A stretch of DNA of 64,000 nucleotides from JADJSS01 sp964490845 (GCA_964490845.1 CAZBED010000005.1:1-64000); one strand, 5' to 3'. Counted from the first letter of the stretch, positions 52,301 to 61,364 are shown. The notes: a model not told the origin generated them from the sequence alone. Program-made: numbers and translations.

Positions 52301-52733
52301 TCAAGCCACCCGTCCAGGAATATGTAGTTGCCCCATTGGCTGTTAGCGAGACAGTCTGTCCGTCGCAGATACTCGGGCTATTTACTGTAACTGTTGGATT
52401 TGGTTTTACGGTAACTGTTGCCACTGCTGTACCTGTACATCCGTTTGTAGTTCCAGTAACAGTATAAGTAGTTGTAGAATTCAATAACGGTGTTGTTGCA
52501 GGGTTACCACTTAATCCTCCAGTCCAGATATATGTCGTTGCACCATTGGCTGTAAGTATGGCTGTTTGCGCACTACAAATGGATGGGCTATTCACCGTTA
52601 CTGTTGGATTTGGTTTTACGGTAACTGTTGCCACTGCTGTACCTGTACATCCGTTTGTTGTTCCGGTTACCGTATAAGTGGTTGTGGTATTCAACACAGG
52701 AGTCGTTGACGGATTGCCACTCAAGCCTCCAGT
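49317..52733 (-). CDS. T9SS adhesin, C-terminal part (downstream of the in-frame TGA)
   Basis: Follows the in-frame TGA at 52734-52736 without a frame change; about 1,138 residues that would not start on their own (the first alternative start is TTG at 52724). It holds about ten and a half 70-residue repeats (r4 second half to r14), then Ig-like modules with DLCPGDIVTFKATP, and the C-terminal YMPNAFSPNRDGVND, NRWGEKVF and DGMYKGG of the gliding motility-associated domain, a type IX secretion signal. So this half carries the export signal, the other half the signal peptide. Secreted surface adhesin. Confidence 0.88.
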   Translation of the reverse strand, partial: TGGLSGNPSTTPVLNTTTTYTVTGTTNGCTGTAVATVTVKPNPTVTVNSPSICSAQTAILTANGATTYIWTGGLSGNPATTPLLNSTTTYTVTGTTNGCTGTAVATVTVKPNPTVTVNSPSICDGQTVSLTANGATTYSWTGGLSGNPATTPALNSTTTYTVTGTTNGCTGTAVATVTVKPNPIVTVNSPSICDGQTTSLTANGATTYSWTGGLSGNPATIPSLNSTTTYTVTGTTNGCTGTASATVTVKPNPTVTVNSPSICNGQVASLTANGAATYSWTGGLNGNPATTPALNTTTTYTVTGTTNGCTGTAVATVTVKPNPIVTVNSPTICNNQTATLTANGAASYTWTGGLSGNPATTPLLTSTQTYTVTGTTNGCTGTAVATVNVSTNLLIVVNSPTICDGQTAVLTASGGTTYTWTGGLSGNPATTPALSGTQTYTVTGTTSGCTGTAVATVTVTPNPIVNVNSPAICSGQTAALTANGATTYIWTGGLSGNPVTTPALNTTTTYTVTGTTNGCTGTAISTVTVKPNPVVTVNNSTICSGLTTVLNANGATTYIWSGGLSGNPATTPALNSTMSYTVTGTTNGCTGTATATVNVTPNPAVTVNSPSICDGQTASLTAAGAATYIWSGGLGSGTTVSTPALSSNQTYTVTGTANGCTGTATASVTVKLNPSVTVNNPSICSGQTAGLAANGATTYSWTGGLGNGPNVTTPILSTSQTYTVTGTTNGCTGTTTSFVLVKPTKSTTVNKSICSDDSVRIGSQTFNQTGNFSVVLQTSLGCDSTVRLNLTVTNVLSPSVTITASKTDLCPGDIVTFKATPVDAGSNPTYQWLLNSNPVGTNSAQFTASNLSSNDEVKVIVTSNAACANPKTATSNSIIVNLNKVTYTKPIVSYCQKDSQAVDLLINATPDPDFTIKWMNGSTVTTNTNSTFTFNNLSNTNVPFEITYGNNCKVNDILKVTVHPLPVVNATSDIADAKYEQEVQLTANGSMPLTFNWIPSDQVSNDSIQNPTTIIKATTQYSVTVRDTNNCVNSDTVLVRLIDECTEDFIYMPNAFSPNRDGVNDCFGIMSPPKLTNYKMTIFNRWGEKVFEALDENDCWDGMYKGGAALSDAYVYVVSFTCYNGKLLSKKGTVTIIK

Positions 52734-53450
52734 TCATGCATATGTCGTTGCTCCATTGGCTGTAAGTGTAGTTGTTTGTCCATCACAGATACTCGGACTA
52801 TTCACAGTTACGGTTGGATTAAGTTTTATAGTAACAGTTGCCACTGCCGTTCCGGTACATCCATTGGTCGTTCCTGTAACGGTGTAAGTAGTAGTTGTAT
52901 TTAATACAGGCGTTGTTGTAGGATTGCCACTCAGGCCTCCTGTCCATGTATAGGTCGTTGCCCCATTGGTTGTCAGTATAGCTGTCTGGCCGTCACAGAT
53001 ACTCGGGCTATTTACCGTAACGGTTGGATTTGGTTTTACGGTAACTGTTGCTACTGCTGTTCCGGTACATCCACCCGTAGTTCCAGTAACAGTATAAGTG
53101 GCAGTGGTATTTAAAGCAGGTGTAGTTGCAGGGTTACCGCTTAATCCGCCCGTCCACGTATAGGTGGTCGCACCATTAGCTGTAAGTGTAGTTGTTTGCC
53201 CGCTGCAAATACTAGGGCTGTTTACCGTAACGGAAAGGCTTGGCGCAACAGTAACCGTAGCCACTGCCGTACCTGTACAACCGTTTAATGTGCCTGTAAC
53301 CGTATAGGTGGTGGTTGAAGTCAAAGCAGGTGTTGTTGCCGGATTTCCACTCAATCCGCTTGTCCAGGTATAAGTAGTCGCACCGTTTGCAGTCAATGTT
53401 GCAGCCTGATTATTACAAACCGTAGGGCTATTGACTGTTACAGATGGATT
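50508..53450 (-). repeat. Fourteen tandem 210-bp (70-residue) repeats in the adhesin gene
   Basis: Each unit encodes one Ig-like module with NPTVTVNSPSIC, GQT, LTANGATTY, WTGGLSGNPATTP, TYTVTGTTNGCTG and TAVATVTVKP. I counted 14 units; units 13 and 14 are each 71 residues. Inner units are almost identical in protein, while the first and last are more divergent, a pattern expected of recent unequal crossing-over or gene conversion. Two cysteines per unit (SIC and GCTG) may form a disulphide. Confidence 0.88.
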
Positions 53451-55280
53451 AGGTTTTATTGTAATGGTAACCGGATTACTTGTTTTAGGATTGTTGGAAA
53501 CACAAGTAAGGCTACTGGTTAGCCTAACCGTTATTACATCCCCTGAAGCAAACGTAGTGCTGGTATATGTATTACCTCCGGCTCCAACCGGATTACCATT
53601 CAGGTACCATTGGTAGGCAGGTGCTGCTCCGCCATTTGTCGGATTTGCAGTTAATGTGAGTGACTGAGCATTGCAAATAGGTGTATTACCGCTTATGGTT
53701 ACATCCACGGGTGAAGGTGTTGTAACTACCATGGTAATGATATTGCTTATTGCTGTATTAGGAACGGCACAGGCAGAATTGCTTGTCAGTTGTACCTTTA
53801 TCTGGTCGTTGTTATTGAGTGTTGATGAGGTAAAGGTATTACTGTTAGTGCCAACGGGGTTATTATTTAAATACCATTGATAAGCCGGCACAGTGCCGCC
53901 ATTGGTTGGAGTTGCCGTAAAAGTAACTGATGTTCCCGGACATATATTATTACTAGAAGCTACGATGGATACCGTTGGAGGTTGAGTCGTAACGGAAATC
54001 GTTTTAGTAGATGTTACCAAACAACCTCTGTCGCTTTTTACCGTCAGGGACACCGTTTTTACACCGCCGGTAGAATATGTCACCGTTGGAGGATTTTGTC
54101 CGATGAAAGTCGCCGGTGTTGCTCCTGCGCCAAAATTCCATGTCCAACTTGTCAGCGATCCGGAAGGTGGCGGAGTTGAAGCATCAGTGTAAGTGATAGC
54201 TTCACCAATACAAATGATATCGTCTGCATCACTGTCATTGATAGTAGCTGTTGGCCCCTGAATTTCGGCAGTGCCGCCAAAGGACACGTTAAAACCATTT
54301 CCTGTAGAGGTAAAATTATTAATTCCGAGGGCGTATGTCTCCCCGGCTGCTACAGTCAATTGTTTTAAAAAATTATCCTGACCTGCCGCACATCCTCCAT
54401 CTTCAGAAACATCCGTAGCTGTTGTATTCAACCCTGTTGTCCAGTTTGGCGGACATTGGGAAGCCTCGCACCGTTGAACTGTTTTACCGGTACAGTTACC
54501 CACTCCGTTGGGCAATTTATATACCACGAAATCCAGGTCATCATCCGGATTAGACGGACTAAGTACAAAAGTAAATGTTCCAGCTGTCTTGAAAGTAAAA
54601 ACATACCATGCTGAATTCGTTTCTACATTAAACGGACTAAAAATTGGATCATACCCCAAACAGGCCGCACTATTCATTTCTGATGTATTGGAACCGGCAC
54701 CACTGACAGCAGGCACAGAAAAACTATTCTTATCACACAATACAACAGCAGTATTACAATCGCTCATAGGTGAAGGCACAGGATTGAAGTTATTCACGCA
54801 CAATTGAAACGTACCGGTATTTGCATTTGCGGCATCTACGCGTATCAGATAAGTTACCCCAATAGTCAATCCACCTTTATAAACCTGAATTATATTTTGT
54901 CCGGCAGGGGCTGAACCACATACCAATTCATTTAACGAACCACCGCATACACCGCTATATAACGTTACCTGTGGTCTTGCTAATGTTCCGCCTACCGGAC
55001 TACCCTGATTTCCATTAACTATAATGGTAATATCCGACGCCGTCGCCACAAATTTATACCAAACATCCGTAACGGTTCCACCCCAGCATAGGGCAGCAGA
55101 ATATCCGCCCCCTGTTGCCACATCATCTGTAGCTCCTGTCAATGTACCATAAGCAGGAGCGGAACAGAAATTACTGACATTAGAAAGGAGAGTTGCATTC
55201 GAACATCCATCATTGGCAGGTTGTGCTAAAATAGACAACACCCCTATCAGCAGGGGCAGTAGTATGATTATTTTTTTCAT
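52734..55280 (-). CDS. T9SS adhesin, N-terminal part with signal peptide and PKD domain (stops at in-frame TGA)
   Basis: 848 residues. Signal peptide (KKIIILLPLLIGVLSILAQP), two domains of pre-peptidase/jelly-roll type with CSNATLLSNVSNFCSAP and SPMSDCNTAVVLCDKNSF, a PKD domain (about 340-430, ending TVKSDRGC), Ig-like modules with NICPGTSVTFTATP, then repeats r1 to half of r4. At 52734-52736 the codon for the conserved tryptophan (TGG in other units) is TGA, and the frame goes on. A full product would have 1,987 residues. Either a single point mutation or a sequencing error. Confidence 0.9.
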   Translation of the reverse strand: MKKIIILLPLLIGVLSILAQPANDGCSNATLLSNVSNFCSAPAYGTLTGATDDVATGGGYSAALCWGGTVTDVWYKFVATASDITIIVNGNQGSPVGGTLARPQVTLYSGVCGGSLNELVCGSAPAGQNIIQVYKGGLTIGVTYLIRVDAANANTGTFQLCVNNFNPVPSPMSDCNTAVVLCDKNSFSVPAVSGAGSNTSEMNSAACLGYDPIFSPFNVETNSAWYVFTFKTAGTFTFVLSPSNPDDDLDFVVYKLPNGVGNCTGKTVQRCEASQCPPNWTTGLNTTATDVSEDGGCAAGQDNFLKQLTVAAGETYALGINNFTSTGNGFNVSFGGTAEIQGPTATINDSDADDIICIGEAITYTDASTPPPSGSLTSWTWNFGAGATPATFIGQNPPTVTYSTGGVKTVSLTVKSDRGCLVTSTKTISVTTQPPTVSIVASSNNICPGTSVTFTATPTNGGTVPAYQWYLNNNPVGTNSNTFTSSTLNNNDQIKVQLTSNSACAVPNTAISNIITMVVTTPSPVDVTISGNTPICNAQSLTLTANPTNGGAAPAYQWYLNGNPVGAGGNTYTSTTFASGDVITVRLTSSLTCVSNNPKTSNPVTITIKPNPSVTVNSPTVCNNQAATLTANGATTYTWTSGLSGNPATTPALTSTTTYTVTGTLNGCTGTAVATVTVAPSLSVTVNSPSICSGQTTTLTANGATTYTWTGGLSGNPATTPALNTTATYTVTGTTGGCTGTAVATVTVKPNPTVTVNSPSICDGQTAILTTNGATTYTWTGGLSGNPTTTPVLNTTTTYTVTGTTNGCTGTAVATVTIKLNPTVTVNSPSICDGQTTTLTANGATTYA

Positions 55281-55359
55281 ATGAAATGTGATGTACTAAA
55301 AATACTAAAAAATCAAAACTTTATCCGTATTTGGAGATAAAAAAGAGAGATTGTGGATT

Positions 55360-56946
55360 TTATTCTGCCATCAAAGCAAAAATCTCATCAATTATTGCCC
55401 ATGGGGTAGGTTCAAACGCTGTAATAACACCTTTTACATTGAGTTCGGTTAGTTTTCTGGTGGTAGTCTTACCGATGGAAACCACTGCCTGATTGTCTTT
55501 TTTCCCAAAAGAGGCAAAGTAAGCCTGAGCACTCATGGGGCTGGTGAAAACCAATATGTTTTCGTCACGATTTTGTACCATTTTTTTAGGTTGATTTTCA
55601 TAAACCACCAATGTTTCGATATCGGCATTCTTTTCCAGTTTCTTCTGAATGCTTTGCATCGATTGCTTGGCCTGCGGGAATACTATTTTACCGGAAGCAA
55701 TAGCATCAAATTCACCGGCAATATGCGTTAAATCACTCCCGGTTCCAATAAAATCAACGGTGAATCCTAATTCAAAAATAGCTTGAGCAGTTCCTTGGTT
55801 GATGGCAGCCAGTTTGGTATTCGTGAGCTTATCTTTACCTATCTTCTCAAAGAAAAATCTGACTCCGTTTTTACTGCTAAAAAAGAGCCAGTTTGCATCC
55901 TGTAGAAAATAAAAATCAACAGGTGTAAATTCAATCAATGACTCATTGCTTACAGTATACCGATGCGCTTCCAAAACACGTTTCAGGTAATCATCTTCCT
56001 TTAATTCTGAGGAAATGAAGACTGATGAAACCTTGTTTTTTTTCAATCCGGAAACAATAGCAGATGAATAATATTGATCATCCGCCTGTATAACTTTATG
56101 TAAACGTTTTGGAATACTATCCCAGGAAGCTGCCTGCGAAACCCAAACATCCAGCATATTGTTATTTCGTTCAGCATAAACACCTAATGGCATTTGACAG
56201 CCGCCTTCAAAATCATGCAGCAATCTGCGTTCTATATTGGTCAGCAAAGTGCTTTCTTCATCATTTAAGAGCATACATATCTGTTGCATGTCTGTATCCT
56301 TCTCTCTGATTTGAAAGGCCAATACGCCTTGCGCGGGAGCAGGAATAAACATAGGTGCCTTTAAATATACTTTCTCAAATTCATCCAGATTTATATTTAA
56401 TCGTTCCAGTCCCGCTGATGCTAATACAATAGCGTCGTATTGATTTTCATTCAGTTTGTTTACACGTGTCGGAACATTCCCTCTTAAATCCATCACTTCC
56501 AAATCCGGCCGCAATGCAAGCAACTGAGCCTTGCGCCTTGCCGAAGATGTGCCGACTTTTGCATGTGATTTTAGTTTTAAAACCTTCGTATCATCTTTTG
56601 AATCTTTACGAATCAGCAAGATATCAAAAGGGTTCGCCCGTTTTGAATAAGCTGCGATGGTTAATCCTTCCGGAAATTCGGTTGGTAAATCTTTGCAGGA
56701 ATGTACGGCCAAATCTATCTCACCGGCCAGTAGTGCATCTTCCAGTTCTTTGGTAAAAAAGCCTTTTCCTTCTATTTTATCAAAGCTCAGATTCCATTGT
56801 TGTGTGGCATCCCCTTTTGTTTTTATTATTTTTAATTCCACTTGATAACCGTTTGATTCAAGCACGGTTTTAGTAAAATTGGCCTGCCACAGTGCTAACT
56901 CACTGCCTCGTGTTCCGATAATAAGTGGAGATGATTTACCTTTCAT
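55360..56946 (-). CDS. hemCD: Fused hydroxymethylbilane synthase and uroporphyrinogen-III synthase
   Basis: 528 residues, equal to HemC (about 300) plus HemD (about 230). HemC: IGTRGSELALWQANF, GTSSARRKAQLLALRPDLEV, and the dipyrromethane cofactor cysteine Cys250 in FEGGCQMPLG. HemD: the VSSVFISSEL start, LFFSSKNGVRFFFE, and VFTSPMSAQAYF with TTTRKL near the end, which match uroporphyrinogen-III synthase lobes. Makes uroporphyrinogen III from porphobilinogen in tetrapyrrole synthesis. Follows hemA by 37 bases on the same strand. Confidence 0.93.
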   Translation of the reverse strand: MKGKSSPLIIGTRGSELALWQANFTKTVLESNGYQVELKIIKTKGDATQQWNLSFDKIEGKGFFTKELEDALLAGEIDLAVHSCKDLPTEFPEGLTIAAYSKRANPFDILLIRKDSKDDTKVLKLKSHAKVGTSSARRKAQLLALRPDLEVMDLRGNVPTRVNKLNENQYDAIVLASAGLERLNINLDEFEKVYLKAPMFIPAPAQGVLAFQIREKDTDMQQICMLLNDEESTLLTNIERRLLHDFEGGCQMPLGVYAERNNNMLDVWVSQAASWDSIPKRLHKVIQADDQYYSSAIVSGLKKNKVSSVFISSELKEDDYLKRVLEAHRYTVSNESLIEFTPVDFYFLQDANWLFFSSKNGVRFFFEKIGKDKLTNTKLAAINQGTAQAIFELGFTVDFIGTGSDLTHIAGEFDAIASGKIVFPQAKQSMQSIQKKLEKNADIETLVVYENQPKKMVQNRDENILVFTSPMSAQAYFASFGKKDNQAVVSIGKTTTRKLTELNVKGVITAFEPTPWAIIDEIFALMAE

Positions 56947-56983
56947 AAAACAGTTTGCAACTGTAATTATACAAACATATTAT

Positions 56984-58231
56984 TTAAGGTCTGAATTTTT
57001 TATTCAGCAACGATTTTTTGGAAGCTTTAAAAGGCAAGGCGATGTATTTCTCCTCCATATATGCCATTACTTTTTCCAATACTTCCTTTGAGCCGGCATC
57101 CAGTTTTTCTATATCTTTTCTAAATGCGAGATTAAGGGCTCTGTCCTTTATAGTCTTAACTTCATTTGGTATATCTGCCAATGCCAGTTCCAGCCTTCTT
57201 TCTTTGTGCAATTCGCGGAAGGTGATAATGAATTCTTCGAGCATCGCTTCTGCTTTATACAACTCCCCTTTTCTGAATTGCATATTTTCTTTCGCTTTTT
57301 TCTCTAAAGAAGCCACATCAATATAATCTACATTCTTCAGTTCTATAATCTCATCTTCCACATCTTGCGGAACTGCCAAATCAACGATAGTTACCTTTCT
57401 GTTTGCCGGAATTATTTTATCAAAAATATCTTTTGTCAGTACCGCATAATTAGCACCCGTACACGTCAGGATAATATCTACATCTTCATTATGCTGTGTC
57501 AGTTTTTCGAGCGGCAAGGCTTTACCGTTTTTGAAACGTGCCGCCAATTCTTCCGCTTTGCTTAATGTACGGTTATAAACACATACATTTTCAATACCGT
57601 TTTTCACCAAAAGGTTAGCCATTAAATTATTGGTTTGTCCGGCACCAATAATCAGCATCTTCGCATATTTAAAAAAGTTTTTATCAAATAAACTTCTGAA
57701 CGCGAGGGAAACAACGGATACCGGTTTCTCACCAATGCGTGTATCGCAATGGATTTTTTTAGCAAACACAATAGCCTGCTGATATGCCAGACGAATTTCA
57801 TCACCACACAAATTGAACTTCTTACAGTTCATATAAGCGTTCTTTATTTGTCCTAAAATTTCTCGTTCACCAATAACCAGTGAGTCTAAAGAAGCGGCTA
57901 CGCCCATAAAATGACGCATAGCATCTTCACCTTCAAAAACCAGCGCCTTGGTAAGGTGCAGATTAAGCAACTCTTTATTGAAATGTGGGTTTATAAATAA
58001 AAACAAGTCTTTCAGAAACTTGTTGTCAATTTTTTTATCGTTGGTAAATAAAAAGGTAACCCGATTGCAGGTATTGAGGTACAACAATTCATCTATACCA
58101 AAACTCTCTTTAAATTCTCTGAGACGATTAACCGGAAAGTCAGACGTATCTTCATCAGTAAGAAGATAATCTTTCAGTCTGTTGACCTTGGCTGTTTTAT
58201 GAGTAATAGTTACTACTTTGTAACGTTGCAC
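56984..58231 (-). CDS. hemA: Glutamyl-tRNA reductase
   Basis: 415 residues. First enzyme of C5 tetrapyrrole synthesis: reduces glutamyl-tRNA to glutamate-1-semialdehyde. The catalytic cysteine is Cys55 in LLYLNTCNRV; GVAASLDSLVIGEREILGQ is the family signature; the NADPH domain has MLIIGAGQTNNLMA, and the C-terminal dimerisation helix follows. The start is GTG at 58231; no ATG is near. Operon hemA-hemCD. Confidence 0.95.
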   Translation of the reverse strand: MQRYKVVTITHKTAKVNRLKDYLLTDEDTSDFPVNRLREFKESFGIDELLYLNTCNRVTFLFTNDKKIDNKFLKDLFLFINPHFNKELLNLHLTKALVFEGEDAMRHFMGVAASLDSLVIGEREILGQIKNAYMNCKKFNLCGDEIRLAYQQAIVFAKKIHCDTRIGEKPVSVVSLAFRSLFDKNFFKYAKMLIIGAGQTNNLMANLLVKNGIENVCVYNRTLSKAEELAARFKNGKALPLEKLTQHNEDVDIILTCTGANYAVLTKDIFDKIIPANRKVTIVDLAVPQDVEDEIIELKNVDYIDVASLEKKAKENMQFRKGELYKAEAMLEEFIITFRELHKERRLELALADIPNEVKTIKDRALNLAFRKDIEKLDAGSKEVLEKVMAYMEEKYIALPFKASKKSLLNKKFRP

Positions 58232-58322
58232 TTGCTTTTATTTTTCCTACTACAAATATGGCAATATAATACTTAATAAAAAAATGATTTAAATCATGTT
58301 TGCTAACCTAACAATAATATAA

Positions 58323-59318
58323 CTAATTAGGATATTCTATTTGCAGATAGCACTTCCCGTTTTGCAGCTGTAAGTCCTTCTTTACACCGAGCGAATAACG
58401 GACAATAACATGTTTATTTTCGTCTGTTTCGGGCAATTTGCCGATTACTTTTGCATAAACTACTTTGCTGTTGGTCAGGTTTTTTATCTTAATAACAGTT
58501 CCAATGGATAAGGTTTTATGCATGGCAAAATAGGTGGTTTCCATAGCGCCTAATGTAGTGGTCATAGGGGCGCCGGTACCTTTCTGCACCTGAATGGATT
58601 GTGTGGTTGCTTTTAATTTATAAGCCTTGCTCAACTCTTTCTGGCTTTCATTATTGGAAGCCTGAATATCCGGGGTTGTATCATCCGTCACAACAGTAGT
58701 TTCCGCTGATTCTTTTATCATCTCCCCTTTTGATACAGGTATTTCCGGCTGTTTTAATACTGGTTTCAAATCAATTTCCGGCTTTGTGTTGGTAACAACG
58801 GATGGTACGGGGGGTGTTTTTGCCGGAACTGATGCCATTTCCGGCTGGCTTACCAACAGCGAAGTACCCACTTTTACATTGAGATCCGGTAAATTATTCC
58901 ATTTTACGATATCTGTTACTGTAATGAAATATGTTTTAGCTATGGAATACAAGGTCTGTCCTTTTTCCACGGTGTGGTATTTAGTCGTTTTTGCTGCATT
59001 TTTTTCTTCAGCAACAACTTGGCCATTTCCTTTATTAGTCTTTGTTTTTGAGTCTGTTATATCTTTACCTTTGATAGTTTTCGGGATACGGATGATTTGA
59101 TCCGGCGAAATGCTGTTTTCTATCAGAGATGGGTTAATCTTAAGGATATCCACCTTAGTAACATTGTATTTTTGGGCTATTTTAGTCAGTGTTTCACCAA
59201 ATTTTACCACATGCATCTGATAATTAGAGCTTTTAGCTGTCGTTTTAATGGCATTCTGGCTGACAACGGAAAGAGTTGTAACCCCAAAAATGATAAAAAA
59301 AAGAATGAATCTGCTCAT
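58323..59318 (-). CDS. LysM protein with RlpA-like C-terminal domain
   Basis: 331 residues with signal peptide (SRFILFFIIFGVTTLSVVSQ). Two LysM modules bind peptidoglycan: HVVKFGETLTKIAQKYNV (about 36-83) and HTVEKGQTLYSIAKTYFI (about 113-160). A low-complexity linker rich in Pro, Val and Thr follows, then a double-psi beta-barrel-like end (MHKTLSIGTVIKIKNLTNSKVVYAKVIG), as in RlpA. Sits in the periplasm or outer membrane and acts on or binds cell wall; the RlpA catalytic Asp is not evident, so activity is uncertain. Confidence 0.86.
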   Translation of the reverse strand: MSRFILFFIIFGVTTLSVVSQNAIKTTAKSSNYQMHVVKFGETLTKIAQKYNVTKVDILKINPSLIENSISPDQIIRIPKTIKGKDITDSKTKTNKGNGQVVAEEKNAAKTTKYHTVEKGQTLYSIAKTYFITVTDIVKWNNLPDLNVKVGTSLLVSQPEMASVPAKTPPVPSVVTNTKPEIDLKPVLKQPEIPVSKGEMIKESAETTVVTDDTTPDIQASNNESQKELSKAYKLKATTQSIQVQKGTGAPMTTTLGAMETTYFAMHKTLSIGTVIKIKNLTNSKVVYAKVIGKLPETDENKHVIVRYSLGVKKDLQLQNGKCYLQIEYPN

Positions 59319-59431
59319 ATGACAAGATTAAGGGACAAAAATGAGTCTTTCTGCAATTGAAACCTTTCAAACTTTTCAACAATAGTTTACACCTATTTTA
59401 TTGAGGATATTAGGTTTCGCCAATATAACGT

Positions 59432-59439
59432 TACTTTTG
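59432..59439 (+). promoter_or_regulatory. -7 element of kdsB
   Basis: TACTTTTG matches TAnnTTTG, 22 bases before the TTG at 59461. It lies inside the longer open frame, ruling out a start at 59401 and supporting the TTG start of a normal-length protein. Confidence 0.5.
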
Positions 59440-59460
59440 ACAAACAAATTTTATACCATT

Positions 59461-60213
59461 TTGAAGATTTTAGGCATCATTCCGGCGCGTTACGCATCCT
59501 CCCGGTTTCCGGGAAAACCTTTGGCGGATATTGCAGGAAAACCTATGATAGTGCGTGTTTATGAGCAATGTAATAAGGCTAATAGCATTAGCGATATTGT
59601 TGTTGCCACTGACGATACTCGAATCTATGATGTCGTGGAAAAATTTGGGGGAAATGTGATTATGACATCCGAACATCATCTGAATGGAACATCCAGATGT
59701 GCTGAAGTACTGGAAAACTATAAAATCAGTGAAAAATTTGATGTTGTTATTAATATTCAAGGCGATGAACCCATCATTCAGCCTGAGCAGCTGGACGAAT
59801 TAGCGTCCCTGTTTTCCGACAATGATATTAAACTGGGTACTTTAGTAAAAAAAGAAACCGATTTCTCACAATTGAGAAACAGGCATATTGTAAAAGCAAC
59901 ATTAGATAATAACATGTATGCAATGACATTCTGGAGGGTCAGTTCGGACGAGAATCTGATCCATACTATTCAGAAGGAAGGGTTCTTTTACAAACATATT
60001 GGCATCTATGGCTTTAAGGCAAATACACTCAGAAAAATAGTTGAGCTGCCACCCACAGAAAATGAGCAGGAATTACATTTGGAACAATATCGATGGCTGG
60101 ATAACGGTTATCAGGTAAAAACCGGCATTACTCAATTTGAAAGTATCAGTGTTGATACACCGGAAGATGCAGAAAGAGTTTCTGCTATCATAAAGCATTC
60201 ACCGACTGTTTAG
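59461..60213 (+). CDS. kdsB: 3-deoxy-manno-octulosonate cytidylyltransferase
   Basis: 250 residues from TTG at 59461, which puts KILGIIPARYASSRFPGKPL at the very start as in all KdsB proteins; no ATG is available. Other motifs: VVATDD, NGTSRCAEV and VINIQGDEPIIQPEQLD. Activates Kdo with CTP for lipopolysaccharide core synthesis. The 3' end overlaps the FAD oxidoreductase gene tail to tail by 26 bases. Confidence 0.95.
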   Translation: MKILGIIPARYASSRFPGKPLADIAGKPMIVRVYEQCNKANSISDIVVATDDTRIYDVVEKFGGNVIMTSEHHLNGTSRCAEVLENYKISEKFDVVINIQGDEPIIQPEQLDELASLFSDNDIKLGTLVKKETDFSQLRNRHIVKATLDNNMYAMTFWRVSSDENLIHTIQKEGFFYKHIGIYGFKANTLRKIVELPPTENEQELHLEQYRWLDNGYQVKTGITQFESISVDTPEDAERVSAIIKHSPTV

Positions 60214-61303
60214 CAATCAACGGCGACAATGCCACTCCCATTCCATTGCAAGACATAATATAGTGTGTATAATCATTCAGCTGTTTTACAACAGGCCGCT
60301 TATCCGGTGAGAAGCCCATAATTCCCTGCCAGGTATGTTCAATCTCAAAGTTGATACCGGGTATAATGATATTCTGCAACTTCGCTTCCAGTTCCTGAAT
60401 AATTGTTGGATTAGCTGAAAATACTGTTGTCTGTTCAGTTTCAAAATCCAGGTTTCTGCCGCCACCAAACAACACTCTGTTGCCGACATTCCTGAAATAA
60501 TAAAATCCCTCATCAAAATGAAAACTGCCTTTAAATGGCAACTTATCAATTTCATTGGTAATAATGACCTGCCCCCTGCCCGGCAACACCTGCTCTTCCG
60601 GAAACAATTCATTTATAAAAGCATTGGTACATACCAGAATCTTTTCCGCTATTAACTGAAAAGTTCCGTTCCTTTCTGTATGTACTTCCATTTTATTATC
60701 CGTAATGCTTTTTACATTTGCGCCGGATAGAATCAGAATATTATTCTCGGACAGAAGCTGCCAGTAATTCAACATCGTCTTGCCTGAATCAATCTGCATC
60801 TCCGGAGCACAAAACAGCAACTGCGATACCTCTTGAGAGAAACCGTATATCTTTATTTTATCAGATGCATCAGAAAATACAGGAAACTTAAAAACCGGCT
60901 GCAATCGTTCATTCAGATAATTTATTTCATCCGATGCAAGAGGTACGCGCTGTTTCTGCAGTATCAGTTCATATCCGCCAAAAGCAGTAACATCAGCCCG
61001 ATCATTCCCGAGGCGTTCGTGAAGAATCTGGTAGCCTTCATAACGCTGCGCTACCAGTTCGACGGCCTGCTGTTCTCCCATGAGATTCATATCATACAAA
61101 ATCTCAGTAGGTGAACCGAAACACATAAACCCTGCATTTTTCGAAGATGCACCTGTTGGAAATGTGCCGCGTTCCAATACGATGATTTTGGCATTCGGAT
61201 ATTTCAAGCGCAGTTCAACTGCAACACTGCAACCCATGATACCAGCTCCCACTATTACAAAATCTGCAGACTGATAACTGTTTATTTCCCAAAATGAAAG
61301 CAT
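60188..61303 (-). CDS. FAD-dependent oxidoreductase (DAO/glycine oxidase-like)
   Basis: 371 residues. N-terminal FAD motif DFVIVGAGIMGCSVAVELR (14-32) with the acid in VLERG, then NAGFMCFGSP and a C-terminal FAD-contacting MSCNGMGVALSPL. Oxidises an amine or amino acid with release of hydrogen peroxide, judged by family. No electron-transport partner or regulator lies beside it. The extra 10 residues before the FAD fold (LSFWEINSYQ) carry no signal peptide. Confidence 0.9.
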   Translation of the reverse strand: MLSFWEINSYQSADFVIVGAGIMGCSVAVELRLKYPNAKIIVLERGTFPTGASSKNAGFMCFGSPTEILYDMNLMGEQQAVELVAQRYEGYQILHERLGNDRADVTAFGGYELILQKQRVPLASDEINYLNERLQPVFKFPVFSDASDKIKIYGFSQEVSQLLFCAPEMQIDSGKTMLNYWQLLSENNILILSGANVKSITDNKMEVHTERNGTFQLIAEKILVCTNAFINELFPEEQVLPGRGQVIITNEIDKLPFKGSFHFDEGFYYFRNVGNRVLFGGGRNLDFETEQTTVFSANPTIIQELEAKLQNIIIPGINFEIEHTWQGIMGFSPDKRPVVKQLNDYTHYIMSCNGMGVALSPLIAKQSVNAL

Positions 61304-61364
61304 TGAAAAAAATATAGCGAAATTGACTAAAGTTGTATAAATTTAAATAACAAAACCGGAAATT

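Noticed and set aside
52734..52736. TGA read as tryptophan (genetic code change)
   Set aside because: TGA is the normal stop of many genes here (thrS, infC-adjacent genes, acsA-type, E1 genes), so recoding is not supported; a point mutation or sequence error is simpler.
50508..53450. CRISPR array or open frames on the plus strand across the repeats (for example 51844-52257)
   Set aside because: The units are 210 bp of coding DNA without spacers, and the plus-strand frames are mirror images of the repeated gene.
55360..56946. Separate hemC and hemD genes
   Set aside because: No stop or start lies between the two domains; the frame is continuous over 528 residues, so it is a real fusion.
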